A stretch of 64,000 nt of DNA from Chitinophaga agrisoli (GCF_008386695.1 NZ_VUOC01000001.1:1756001-1820000), one strand, 5' to 3'; positions 17,031-25,895 are shown, numbered from the stretch's first letter. Made by a program: numbers and translations. The notes: generated from the sequence alone by a model not told the origin.

Positions 17031-18418
17031 AACTCTATGAACTGATAGCCCGCAATCCACACCTGCAATATATAGATGCCGCCTCCGGCAACAGCTGCCG
17101 CCTGCCAGATCTCAGGTCTTCCCTGGATCTCACGGACCAGCAGCAGCTGGCCCTGCTTTACCTGGATAATTCCATCGCAGCCATAGAGCTGTTACTGAAT
17201 TGCCTGGATAGCCGCCTCACTATTGCCCTGTTAAGCCCTAAGCTGCACACGGCATATAAACAGCAGCTGGAGGCAGCTTACGCGCCCTATTATATCTATG
17301 ATCCCACCAGGGAACAGATCCAGGAGTATACGCCATACAAAGCTTCCGCCACTATATCGCTCTTCCGTAACCAGGAAAACAGGGCCAACATTCACCCGGA
17401 TCTTAAATTGCTGCTCAGCACTTCCGGTACCACCGGCTCTCCAAAATTTGTAAAGCTGTCAGAAGCCAACCTGGTCCAGAATGCTTTATCCATTATTGAT
17501 TACCTGCCCATCAACAGCCAGGATGTAACGCCGCTGAACCTCCCCGTGTTTTATTCCTACGGGCTATCCGTGTTTACCACCAATAGCATCGCGGGCGGTA
17601 CTATCGTCTGTGCCAACCGCGATGTGGTGCAAAAAGAGTTCTGGGAAGATAGCCAGCGCTACGGATACACCTCTATAGCAGGCGTGCCCTATGTATATGA
17701 GATGTTGCACCGTATTGGCTTTTGCCGTAAAGAATACCCTGCCTTGCGTTACATGACACAGGCCGGCGGTAAATTAAACCCTGCCCTCGTAAACATTTTT
17801 GGCGAATACCTGGCGGCCCGTAGCAAACAGTTCTTTGTCATGTACGGCCAAACAGAAGCTACCGCCCGTATGTCCTGGATGCCGCCACAGGCCCTGCTGC
17901 AGAAACCCGGTTCCATTGGCCTGCCGGTAAGGAATGGCCAGTTCTGTATAGCTCCGGATACGCAGGAACTGCTGTACACCGGCCCCAATGTCTTTGGCGG
18001 TTATGCCCATACGGCCGCAGACCTGGCCACATTTGAGCCCTTACCAGTATTACATACCGGCGATGTGGCCAAACAGGACGATGACGGCTATTACTACATC
18101 ACCGGCCGTATGAAACGTTTTGTAAAGCTGTTTGGTGCAAGGGTAAACCTCGATGAGGTAGAAACGATCTTAAAGCAGGAGACCAATGGCGGCACATTCG
18201 CCTGTATTGGAAGGGAAGATCAGCACCTCCTGGTATTGCACGAACATGCAGACTTGGAAGACAAGGCCATCCGGCAGCTGCTGAGTGAAAAATTGCACCT
18301 GCATCCCAGTGCCTTCAAAGTACAGCAGGTAGATCGGTTTGTATTAACGCCTAATGGAAAGCCGGATTACGCCGCTATGCAGCAGAAATTACATGAAAAG
18401 GCTATCGCAACTGCATAG
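17027..18418 (+). CDS. ANL-superfamily acyl/aryl-AMP ligase, probable ACP loader
   Basis: 463-residue adenylate-forming enzyme. The A3 P-loop STSGTTGSPK spans 131-140, the A5-type YGQTE spans 273-277, the A7 motif TGD is at 344-346, GRMKRFVKLFG follows at 360-370, and the C-terminal catalytic lysine is K445 in TPNGKPDY. It is shorter than long-chain acyl-CoA synthetases and fits small acyl-ACP ligases. Partner is almost certainly the overlapping ACP. What acid it activates cannot be read off. It ends 5 bases before the end of the convergent PepSY gene, inside a 22-bp tandem repeat. Confidence 0.9.
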   Translation: MKLYELIARNPHLQYIDAASGNSCRLPDLRSSLDLTDQQQLALLYLDNSIAAIELLLNCLDSRLTIALLSPKLHTAYKQQLEAAYAPYYIYDPTREQIQEYTPYKASATISLFRNQENRANIHPDLKLLLSTSGTTGSPKFVKLSEANLVQNALSIIDYLPINSQDVTPLNLPVFYSYGLSVFTTNSIAGGTIVCANRDVVQKEFWEDSQRYGYTSIAGVPYVYEMLHRIGFCRKEYPALRYMTQAGGKLNPALVNIFGEYLAARSKQFFVMYGQTEATARMSWMPPQALLQKPGSIGLPVRNGQFCIAPDTQELLYTGPNVFGGYAHTAADLATFEPLPVLHTGDVAKQDDDGYYYITGRMKRFVKLFGARVNLDEVETILKQETNGGTFACIGREDQHLLVLHEHADLEDKAIRQLLSEKLHLHPSAFKVQQVDRFVLTPNGKPDYAAMQQKLHEKAIATA

Positions 18419-18450
18419 CAACGTTACTGCAACTGCATAGCAACCTTACT
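18407..18450. repeat. 22-bp tandem duplication at the junction of two convergent genes
   Basis: Two adjacent copies (18407-18428 and 18429-18450) of a 22-mer starting gcaactgcatagcaac, differing at one base. The first copy holds the stop codons of both the ligase (plus) and the PepSY gene (minus); the second copy encodes the last residues of the PepSY protein. The duplication therefore moved or created a gene end. Confidence 0.85.
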
Positions 18451-19587
18451 CCCTACCACGCGTTGGTAGGGTAGCTTTTTAGCGGTTTTCTTGCGTTTGC
18501 CCCACCAGATATAAAAGCCGGTTATGGGCAAAGAGGCCGCCATCAATGCTGCCAGGAAGATAATGATCCGGCCGGGGAGGCCGGCAATGCCGCCGGTATG
18601 GATATCATAATTCATACGGATGGCCTTTTCTGCCGCCCCGGCGTCCGCATAACGGCTCCAGTAGGCCAGGGGGATAGCCTCCGCAGTATACTGATCAAAA
18701 TAGAGATGGTCAGTACGGTAATAAGTGCCTTTATCCGGGTACACCCTTACAATAATGGCGGCGCTGTCATTGGCTGGCAGGTTAAACTGGTAGCCCTTTG
18801 CTTCCGCCCTGGTAGTTAAGATGGTCTGGTAGATCTTGTCCAGCGGTTGCATATCACCGGTAGCAGGTACTTTGGCGCATACCGGTACCGGCGGTTTACG
18901 TTGCCCGGCCTTACCGCCCAACAAAGCAAATTCAGCGTTCCCCGCCCATTCAAATGCCCACACCATACCGGTAAATACGGTAAAGATGATGCCCCAGCTG
19001 ATATAAAAGCCCAGCACATTATGCAGGTCATAATTAAGCCGTTTGGGCGAAGCGCCCCATTTTACCTTAAAGCTGGTTTTGCGCCGCGCCTTATTGGTAG
19101 GCCACCACATCACAATACCGCTAACGATCATAATAAAGAAGATAAGGCAGCCGCCGCTGGTCACACAACGCCCTATCTCCTGTGGCAGCCACAGGTACAT
19201 ATGCCCGTTCAGCATAAAACGGAAAAAATCCTTGTTCACGTCCTTCACCTTTAATACCTCTCCGCTATAGGGGTTCAGATATACGGCGTAGTAATAAGGG
19301 GATGGTTTTTTAGCAAAGAACTGTACCATTACGGAAGCATCCTTTCCTTTAAACAGGATACGGGTGGGGGGAATACCGGGCAGCTGCTGCACGGCAATAT
19401 CTTTGATAACAGACAATGGCAGAAAGGGTTTGTTCTCCGCTTTTACCGTCAGGTAGGGTTGGGTGGCTTTGCTAAGCTCCGGTTGAAAGGCATAGATAGC
19501 GCCGGTAAGCGCCATCACTACGATCACTAGCCCGGATGCAAGTCCGAGCCAGAGATGTAGTGTAGATATAATTTTCTTCAATGTCAT
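18424..19587 (-). CDS. PepSY-associated transmembrane protein, probable ferric-siderophore reductase
   Basis: 387 residues with four hydrophobic helices: near residues 11-33, 140-165, 190-212 and 345-367. Conserved histidines fit haem ligation (STLHLWLG at the first helix, YDLHNVLG at the third, and the NYDIHTGG segment). This is the PiuB/FoxB-like layout, in which an inner-membrane b-type cytochrome reduces iron released from a siderophore. It starts 2 bases after the receptor stop, so receptor and reductase form one unit opposite the biosynthesis operon. Confidence 0.9.
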   Translation of the reverse strand: MTLKKIISTLHLWLGLASGLVIVVMALTGAIYAFQPELSKATQPYLTVKAENKPFLPLSVIKDIAVQQLPGIPPTRILFKGKDASVMVQFFAKKPSPYYYAVYLNPYSGEVLKVKDVNKDFFRFMLNGHMYLWLPQEIGRCVTSGGCLIFFIMIVSGIVMWWPTNKARRKTSFKVKWGASPKRLNYDLHNVLGFYISWGIIFTVFTGMVWAFEWAGNAEFALLGGKAGQRKPPVPVCAKVPATGDMQPLDKIYQTILTTRAEAKGYQFNLPANDSAAIIVRVYPDKGTYYRTDHLYFDQYTAEAIPLAYWSRYADAGAAEKAIRMNYDIHTGGIAGLPGRIIIFLAALMAASLPITGFYIWWGKRKKTAKKLPYQRVVGSKVAMQLQ

Positions 19588-19589
19588 GT

Positions 19590-21938
19590 TTAGAATTTAA
19601 ATGCAACGCTTGCCAGGAAATTCAGCTGCTTCTGCGGGGTGCCTACCGGGTTCCAGTACTGCTCATTCAACAGGTTATTGGCTTTAACAGATAACCTGTA
19701 TTTAGGCTGATCATAGAACACCGTGGCGTTCACCAGCGTATAAGTCGGCAGCACAAAGGTATTGGTTGCCTCAAACCAGGAATCGCTGATATAGTTAGCG
19801 CCCGCGCCAAAGCCCAGTCCTTTTGCCTTACCATGGGTCAGATAATAGCTTACCCAGATATTCGCTACGTCCTTGGGGCTGGCTGTTACATATTTGCCTT
19901 GCAGGGCCGGGCTGGCATTCGTGTATTTATTCTCATTATGGGCATAACCGGCAATAATGTTCAGGCCGGGTACCGGGTTGGCGGTCAGGTCTGCCTCATA
20001 TCCTTTGCTGTGCTGGGTGCCATCCTGCCGGGTAAAGGTCTTGCCATCTACCACCTCTGTACGGGTAGAGTTGGTAACGGCTATATCATAGTAGCTGGCG
20101 CTGCCGCTCAGTTTGCCATTGATGATGTCTACTTTAACGCCGCCTTCCCACTGGTTGCCATACTGCGGTTTCAGCTCCAGGATGGAGTTATCCGGCTGGT
20201 TCACAGGTCCCAGGTTCACAAAACCGTTCATATAGTTACCAAACAGGGATACCTTCTCCTTCACCACCTGGTATACAAGGCCAAACTTGGGCGACAGCGA
20301 ATTCTGGTTATAGTCGCCGGTATACTTGCCGCTGGCAATGGCATAGGTACCATCTGTGGTGTAGCGATCTGCGCGCAGGCTCAGCATCGCCATCAGGGCA
20401 GGGGTGATATTGAACACGTCAGATATGTAGGCGCTGTAGTTATATGCTTTGGCGGTACTGCCCACAAAGCCTTTCTGGTAGGAGAGGGCATTCAGCTTTT
20501 CTGCGCTGATATCAGGCAGCGGCTGGTTAATGTTCACTTTATCATAAGCTACCGTTACACGGTACAGCTGGTTGTAATTGTAGTTATAATCCAGGCCGAT
20601 CACTACCCGGTTCCGGAAATTGCCCAGGTAAAAATCGCCTATAAAATTCTGCTGCAGCTGGATATTACCAAATGTCTCCGGCGTTTGGTTCCTCACCGTA
20701 CGCGCCATCATAGTATCGCTCACCAGGGATAAAGTAGCCCAGTACAGGTGGTTGTAAAAACCTTCAGAATACAGGTAATTAGTCTGGGAGGTCCAGTTGT
20801 CAGAGATCTTGTATTCCACTTGTGCCTGTATGTTATTGATACCGTTGGCTACATCCAGGCTGTTATTAATATAAGACCGTTTATAGTCAATAGGTAGGTC
20901 CTTAAAGCTGCGGGCAGTTACCTTGCTCAGGGAGTCAATGGCAAAAGCGGTAGTGGTATAGGAGGCGCGGGTTACTTCCACATCCAGGGAAAACTTCAGG
21001 CGGTCATTCACCTGGTAGGTAATGCTGGGGGCAATGGTATAATTCTTCGCATAACCCTGGTCCTGGAAAGAGCCTTCGGTTTGCGCGCCGGCATTTAAAC
21101 GGAACAGTAAGGTCTTGTCTTTATTCAGCGGTGCGTTCACATCCGCGGTTACACGGCCAAACTGGTAGCTGCCGCCGGTAAAGCTCACTTCGCCGCCAAA
21201 ATCTTCATAAGGTTTTTTGGTCACGTAGTTGAATACGCCACCAAAGGTCACATTCCGGTTGCTGCCAAACAAAGTGCCGGAGGGGCCTTTGATCACTTCT
21301 ACCCGCTCCAGGATGATGGGGTTCAGTGGTACAATAGCGCTGGTCACCATGCCATTGCGCATACCCATGGAGTTGGCAAAACCGCGTATGGTCATCCCCT
21401 GGGAGCCGCCCGCTGCAAAATTGGGCACCGCGCCGGGTATATTCCGGTACAGGTCCGTACGTTCCGTGATTACCTGTTCTTTGATCAGTTCTTTGCCGGC
21501 TACCTGGTATACCTGCGGGTTCTCCAGGTTCTTAATGGGCAGGCGGGCGATCTGCTCGCTCTCCCGGTGGCCAAATTTATTATGGCTGCCGGTAATGGTG
21601 ATCTCCTGCAACTGGGTGCTGGATACCTGTAGCTGCAAACTGACCGCAGTTACTTTATTTCTTTCAACCGTTACCTCCTGTACCAGGGTCTCATAACCTA
21701 CCAGGGAAACTTCCAGCTGGTGAGGGCCTGCCGGTACCCGGCTAAGGGTAAAAGTCCCATCCTCACCTGTGAGGGTGGTCTTATGTGCGTCTTTTATCAG
21801 GATGGTAACAGCCGCTGCCGGGCGGTTGTCGTTCGTAGTTATTTTACCTTTAATGGTCCCAAAATCATTTTCTTCGTTCGTATAGGCAAACCCGCATAAG
21901 GGTAATAATAATAGGATAATTTGTACAACTTGCTTCAT
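19590..21938 (-). CDS. TonB-dependent siderophore receptor
   Basis: 782 residues: signal peptide (MKQVVQIILLLLPLCGFAYT), a carboxypeptidase-regulatory-like domain (about 28-110), a plug beginning near 135 (TIRGFANSMG and IKGPSGTLFG) and a 22-strand-type barrel ending in ASVAFKF. It imports ferric siderophore through the outer membrane. Its position converging on the siderophore operon and its pairing with the PepSY reductase argue it is the cognate receptor. No N-terminal STN signalling domain is seen, so it does not look like a FecA-type sigma-signalling receptor. Confidence 0.95.
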   Translation of the reverse strand: MKQVVQIILLLLPLCGFAYTNEENDFGTIKGKITTNDNRPAAAVTILIKDAHKTTLTGEDGTFTLSRVPAGPHQLEVSLVGYETLVQEVTVERNKVTAVSLQLQVSSTQLQEITITGSHNKFGHRESEQIARLPIKNLENPQVYQVAGKELIKEQVITERTDLYRNIPGAVPNFAAGGSQGMTIRGFANSMGMRNGMVTSAIVPLNPIILERVEVIKGPSGTLFGSNRNVTFGGVFNYVTKKPYEDFGGEVSFTGGSYQFGRVTADVNAPLNKDKTLLFRLNAGAQTEGSFQDQGYAKNYTIAPSITYQVNDRLKFSLDVEVTRASYTTTAFAIDSLSKVTARSFKDLPIDYKRSYINNSLDVANGINNIQAQVEYKISDNWTSQTNYLYSEGFYNHLYWATLSLVSDTMMARTVRNQTPETFGNIQLQQNFIGDFYLGNFRNRVVIGLDYNYNYNQLYRVTVAYDKVNINQPLPDISAEKLNALSYQKGFVGSTAKAYNYSAYISDVFNITPALMAMLSLRADRYTTDGTYAIASGKYTGDYNQNSLSPKFGLVYQVVKEKVSLFGNYMNGFVNLGPVNQPDNSILELKPQYGNQWEGGVKVDIINGKLSGSASYYDIAVTNSTRTEVVDGKTFTRQDGTQHSKGYEADLTANPVPGLNIIAGYAHNENKYTNASPALQGKYVTASPKDVANIWVSYYLTHGKAKGLGFGAGANYISDSWFEATNTFVLPTYTLVNATVFYDQPKYRLSVKANNLLNEQYWNPVGTPQKQLNFLASVAFKF

Positions 21939-22026
21939 GGTCGATAGATGGAAATTTCCGCAAAAATCACCTATGAAGGGCTATACCTTGTTTAATAATC
22001 CGGAAAACTTTTTACGCAAAAGGGAA

Positions 22027-22368
22027 TTAGTTCAACCGCCAGGATACCCGCATGGATAATTTAGGCTGAAAAGAGGTGGCGGCAACGTCCTGCCCCTCAG
22101 ACACATATACGGTCCTGTTACTGCTGATGCCAGGGTACATAATGGTGGCCACCCCCTTTTTTTGCATGAACATGGGCGTAGTGGCCCTGGTAACAAAATG
22201 GCCATAGTTGCGGTAGGCCGCTTCCATCCAGGAGGCTTGATGCCGGTTATTGATGATGCAGGATAATATTTTCGCTTTCGGTTGCATACCGGGGTATGCA
22301 TATCCGCGTTTCTGGCAAAAGCTGGCCAATGACAGCAGGAGTAATGGGGCTAATAACAGTTTTTTCAT
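22027..22368 (-). CDS. Small exported hypothetical protein
   Basis: 113 residues with a strong signal peptide (MKKLLLAPLLLLSLASFCQ). The mature part has no family I recognise. It lies 88 bases upstream of the siderophore receptor on the same strand and could be co-transcribed with it. Supported as a gene by the signal peptide and by the lack of any better ORF here. Confidence 0.6.
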   Translation of the reverse strand: MKKLLLAPLLLLSLASFCQKRGYAYPGMQPKAKILSCIINNRHQASWMEAAYRNYGHFVTRATTPMFMQKKGVATIMYPGISSNRTVYVSEGQDVAATSFQPKLSMRVSWRLN

Positions 22369-22636
22369 AGTGATCCGGTTTTAACTGTAAGTTACCCACC
22401 CATACGGGGGTAAAGAATGACAAAGGTCAACCCGGCGCTGATCCTGGTAAGCTGATAACCGGCCCGTTGCAGGCTGCCTGCCAGGCGGTCACTGGTCCTG
22501 CCGGTATATGATCTTGCCGTCTTTTAACGGCCGGATATCTAAAAAATGAGCGTCCTGTCACTATACTGCGGCTAAACGCTGACAGGTATTTTGTATATTG
22601 TACGATCCATTCCTTACGTATAACACATCCAACATC

Positions 22637-24199
22637 ATGCAGAATAGCCGCAGACATTTCATAAAAACCGCCGGGGTGGGCCTGGCAGGTTTAGGTTTCG
22701 CATTGAGCCCGGTATCCCAGCTGCTGGCGGCAGCGCCCGGAGGTTTCTTCCCCCATGCCAGCCCGGAATCACAAGGCGTTTCTTCCAAAGGCATACTCGC
22801 TTTTGTGGAAGCTGCCAATGCCTCCGGCATCAGCTGGCATAGTTTTATGCTGCTGCGGCATGGTAAAGTGGTGGCGGAAGGGTGGTGGAACCCCTTTGCG
22901 CAGGAATTTGTACACTCCCTGTACTCCCTGTCAAAAAGCTTTACCAGTACGGCTATAGGTTTCCTGGTAAAAGAAGGGAAACTGGATATCAATACGCCCG
23001 TGATCTCCTTTTTTCCCAAGGAGGTCCCCGCCAACCCAAGTGAGAACCTGCAGGCTATGACCGTAAAGAATTTACTGACCATGAATACCGGGCACGAAAC
23101 AGATACCATGCCCGTCATGGGGTCATCCACCAAACCGTGGACACAGGCTTTCCTGGAACATCCCGTTGTATTTAAACCAGGCACACATTTCCTGTATAAC
23201 ACAGGCGCTACCTATATGCTGGGCGCTATCCTGCATACCATCACCGGCCAAACACTGGAGCAATACCTGGCGCCACGTTTGTTCCAGCCGCTGGAGATCA
23301 CCGGCTATGATTGGGAAACCTCTCCGCAGGGACTGAATACCGCAGGCTACGGACTGCGCGTAAAAACAGAGGACATTGCCAAACTGGGCCAGCTCTATCT
23401 GCAGCAGGGCCAATGGATGGGCAAGGAGCTGCTGCCGGCCAGCTGGGTAAAAGATGCCACCAGCCATCAAACAGACTCCCAGGTAAACAACGGCGATTGG
23501 TCACAGGGATACGGCTACCAGTTCTGGCGCTGCACCCACAATGCCTTCCGCGGAGATGGCGCCTTTGGGCAATACTGTATCGTAATGCCGGACAAGGATG
23601 CCGTGCTGGCCGTCACCAGCCAAACGCCGGATATGCAAAAATCCCTGAACATCATTTGGGAACACCTGCTGCCCGCCCTGCAGGATGGTTCACTGCCAGA
23701 GGATGCCCGCGCCGCCTCAACACTGAAAAAAACATTGTCCAGCCTGAGCCTGCCGGTAGTGAAAGGATCCACCACCTCATCGCTGTTCCAACATATTCAT
23801 ATGAGACAATGGCTGGCAGACAAAAACGACCTGCATGCCTATTCCCTGCAGTTCGCCTTTTCCCGCAGCGGCTGCACGCTCACTACTAAAACGGATACCG
23901 ATACTGTAACGCTGAACTTCGGATGGGAAAAATGGGAGCTGAATAAAGCCCGCCAGTTATACGCCTTCCCGGAGGGTAACCTCAATAAAGCGCCTACCAG
24001 GGTAGCCGGTACCGCTACCTGGATCAATGACAGTACCCTGCAGCTGAATCTGCGTTTTGTGGAGACTTTTCATGGAGACCGGATGCAATGTGTGTTTAAC
24101 GGGGATCAGCTGTCTGTGTCGTTTATGAGCAGCGTGGCGGAGAATTCTAAGGAGAAAATGGATAGCAGGAAACCGTTGAGGGCGGTGTTGCAGGGGTAG
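22637..24199 (+). CDS. Exported serine hydrolase, class C beta-lactamase/penicillin-binding fold
   Basis: 520 residues. The N-terminus carries a twin-arginine signal (NSRRHFIKTAG), so it is folded before export. The nucleophile motif is S97-L-S-K100, the Y-x-N-type motif is in LYNTGATYML, and a GDGAFGQY segment stands near the third motif. A C-terminal ~140-residue extension follows the hydrolase fold. Such proteins act as esterases, peptidases or amidases; the substrate is unknown. The ATG at 22637 was chosen over an upstream in-frame start at 22598 because it places the Arg-Arg motif at the N-terminus. No operon partner. Confidence 0.85.
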   Translation: MQNSRRHFIKTAGVGLAGLGFALSPVSQLLAAAPGGFFPHASPESQGVSSKGILAFVEAANASGISWHSFMLLRHGKVVAEGWWNPFAQEFVHSLYSLSKSFTSTAIGFLVKEGKLDINTPVISFFPKEVPANPSENLQAMTVKNLLTMNTGHETDTMPVMGSSTKPWTQAFLEHPVVFKPGTHFLYNTGATYMLGAILHTITGQTLEQYLAPRLFQPLEITGYDWETSPQGLNTAGYGLRVKTEDIAKLGQLYLQQGQWMGKELLPASWVKDATSHQTDSQVNNGDWSQGYGYQFWRCTHNAFRGDGAFGQYCIVMPDKDAVLAVTSQTPDMQKSLNIIWEHLLPALQDGSLPEDARAASTLKKTLSSLSLPVVKGSTTSSLFQHIHMRQWLADKNDLHAYSLQFAFSRSGCTLTTKTDTDTVTLNFGWEKWELNKARQLYAFPEGNLNKAPTRVAGTATWINDSTLQLNLRFVETFHGDRMQCVFNGDQLSVSFMSSVAENSKEKMDSRKPLRAVLQG

Positions 24200-24275
24200 G
24201 TACTAACTGGTATTGTGTAAAATTGATATATTAAGTAACTGCGTCCGCGACGGACCTCTAACAGATAAAATTTCC

Positions 24276-24283
24276 TAAATTTG
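24276..24283 (+). promoter_or_regulatory. Bacteroidota -7 promoter element (TAAATTTG)
   Basis: Perfect TAnnTTTG match 25 bases before the ATG at 24309, giving a short leader of about 15-20 bases. No clear -33 TTTG is present. Confidence 0.5.
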
Positions 24284-24308
24284 TATCGCATAGTTGCTTA
24301 ATATAATT

Positions 24309-24545
24309 ATGAACCAGCTTATTACAATTTCGGAAAAAATTAATGCCTTGTGGAGATTATCACAGAAGGAAACTATTTTTCTGGATGATTTGGAACCGGA
24401 ATTTAAACCGGATCTCCAAACCTTTATATTGGGAGACACGCTTTATATGAAAGAAGGGAAGCTGGTAATTGGTAAGAATTTATATAACAAATGGCTTAAT
24501 AAACTGCGATCTAAGGGATTTGATTACGAGATTGATTTTAAATGA
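24309..24545 (+). CDS. Small hypothetical protein upstream of the Fic remnant
   Basis: 78 residues, AT-rich, from ATG 24309 (a TTG at 24294 would add five residues). It overlaps the Fic gene by ATGA, so the two were translated together. It has no Fic-inhibitor S/T-x3-E-G/N motif of its own; the inhibitory motif is in the Fic protein. I do not recognise the family. Its tight coupling suggests a partner or accessory of the former Fic protein. The reading frame is intact. Confidence 0.6.
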   Translation: MNQLITISEKINALWRLSQKETIFLDDLEPEFKPDLQTFILGDTLYMKEGKLVIGKNLYNKWLNKLRSKGFDYEIDFK

Positions 24546-25055
24546 TGATTGAAAAGAAATTAGAAGAAATTAATTTCCTTAAAAGCCAGGTATCTGCGCT
24601 TGCCACTGATAAAGATTGGGACGACGCATTTCTTGAAAGAGTAAAAGTTGACTTCACCTACAATTCCAATAAAATAGAAGGGCTTACCCTTACCTACGGA
24701 CAGACCATCAAACTACTTAAGGATTTTATTACACCGCAAAACGCAGCTACAGGAGAACTTTTAGACTTGATCAATCATCAGAATGTTTTAGATAACGTTT
24801 TCAAAAACTATCGTTCTGAAAGTTTCACTGAAGAAAATATAAAAGCGCTTCATAAGGAACATAGGGAGGCTAATCACCAATCTTATTTTATTGAAGCAGG
24901 GATATCCGCCAATATTTATTCAGAACGTTGATAGACCGGAGTATTTAAAATGCTTTGAAGAATCAGACGCCGATATTAGACCCATGCTTGTTTTTTTAGC
25001 AGATAGATTAATAGAGAGCCTGAAGGCTAAGTTGTCATTCATTCAGGAGATTTAA
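24542..25055 (+). pseudogene. Fic-domain protein with catalytic core deleted
   Basis: The N-terminal part (ATG 24542) is a good Fic-family N-terminus, including the class II inhibitory motif S42-N-K-I-E46-G47 (FTYNSNKIEGLTLT), and runs to about FTEENIKALHKE. The reading then ends at 24931. In another frame, about 24890-25055, the C-terminus of the same family continues: ILLKQGYPPIFIQNVDRPEY, then RPMLVFLADRLIESLKAK, to a stop at 25053-25055. Everything between, including the HPFxDGNGR AMP-transfer motif, is missing. The junction is near 24870-24890. This is a deleted, frameshifted gene; any AMPylation activity is gone. Confidence 0.75.
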
Positions 25056-25114
25056 CTTCATAACACCCCCTCCTTTTTGTCGCAAAACCCCCTCAAAATA
25101 TTTACAACCTCCCT

Positions 25115-25122
25115 TATTTTTG
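25115..25122 (+). promoter_or_regulatory. Bacteroidota -7 promoter element (TATTTTTG)
   Basis: Perfect TAnnTTTG match 32 bases before the ATG of the reductase gene. No -33 element at the expected spacing. Confidence 0.45.
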
Positions 25123-25154
25123 GCTTATAAGCTTAACAAACAAAAACCAGTAAA

Positions 25155-25706
25155 ATGAGAACTGTATCATTCGGCATGAACATTAGCCTGGATGGCTATT
25201 GCGATCACACTTTTGCTATTCCAGATGAAGCGTTGATGGATTACTTTACAGAAATGATGGACGACGTCGATCTGTTCTTTTTCGGCCGTGTCATGTATCA
25301 GCTCATGTTTCCCTATTGGAGCGATGTCGCAAAAGATCAATCCGGCTCACCAGCTGAAAATAAATTTGCCCAAAGAATGAGCGCTATCGATCGGGTCGTC
25401 GTTTCACGAACATTAGACACCGGTGATGAAAAAACGCGAATTGTTCATAGCAACCCTGCGGCAGAGCTCCTGAAACTGAAACAACAGCCCGGTAAAAAGA
25501 TTTCAGTGGATACTGTAAGCATGCTGCCAGAGTTGATTGCAGCAGGTCTTATCGATGAATTTAATCTGGTTGTCCACCCGGTGATCGTGGGAAAAGGAAG
25601 GCAATTGATTCCTGATGGAAGCCTTCAGGAAAAACTTAATTTAAAGCTGGTTAATACCGTTAATTTCAAATCCGGATGCATGGCGCTTCATTATTTGAAG
25701 CAGTGA
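25155..25706 (+). CDS. RibD C-terminal/DHFR-like reductase family protein
   Basis: 183 residues with the family landmarks SFGMNISLDGYCDH at the N-terminus, LFFFGRVMYQLM, DRVVVSRTL, and the C-terminal strand NLVVHPVIVGKGRQL. These are NADPH-binding proteins related to RibD and dihydrofolate reductase, mostly of unknown substrate. It stands alone with its own promoter and a terminator. Often found as single mobile-context genes; here it follows the Fic remnant. Confidence 0.9.
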   Translation: MRTVSFGMNISLDGYCDHTFAIPDEALMDYFTEMMDDVDLFFFGRVMYQLMFPYWSDVAKDQSGSPAENKFAQRMSAIDRVVVSRTLDTGDEKTRIVHSNPAAELLKLKQQPGKKISVDTVSMLPELIAAGLIDEFNLVVHPVIVGKGRQLIPDGSLQEKLNLKLVNTVNFKSGCMALHYLKQ

Positions 25707-25760
25707 TGGAGAAGTTTGCACGAAGACGGATTATCGCTAGAGCAGACTGATTTAAAAACA

Positions 25761-25789
25761 GAAAAGCCCACCGGATGGTGAGCTTTTTC
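25761..25789. terminator. Bidirectional terminator between the reductase gene and tRNA-Glu
   Basis: Stem aaaagcccacc / ggtgagctttt with one mismatch and a short loop; a T run follows on the plus strand and an A run precedes it, so it can serve the reductase (plus) and the tRNA (minus). Confidence 0.75.
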
Positions 25790-25804
25790 TATTATCATTC
25801 CTTG

Positions 25805-25876
25805 TACCGCGTACGGGAATCGAACCCGTGATTCATCCGTGAAAGGGACGCGTCTTAACCCCTTGACCAACGCGGC
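25805..25876 (-). tRNA. tRNA-Glu (anticodon TTC), copy 1
   Basis: 72-nt cloverleaf on the minus strand. Acceptor GCCGCGT / ACGCGGT, D arm GTC-loop-GAC, anticodon stem CGTCC / GGATG with loop CTTTCAC (anticodon TTC at 25841-25843 on the plus strand), and T arm ACGGG-TTCGATT-CCCGT. CCA is not encoded. It is identical to the copy at 29261-29332. Confidence 0.92.
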
Positions 25877-25895
25877 ATTTCCGTTTAGGGGATGG

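Noticed and set aside
19833-20732. 299-codon plus-strand ORF
   Set aside because: Antisense to the TonB receptor, whose protein is complete and recognisable.
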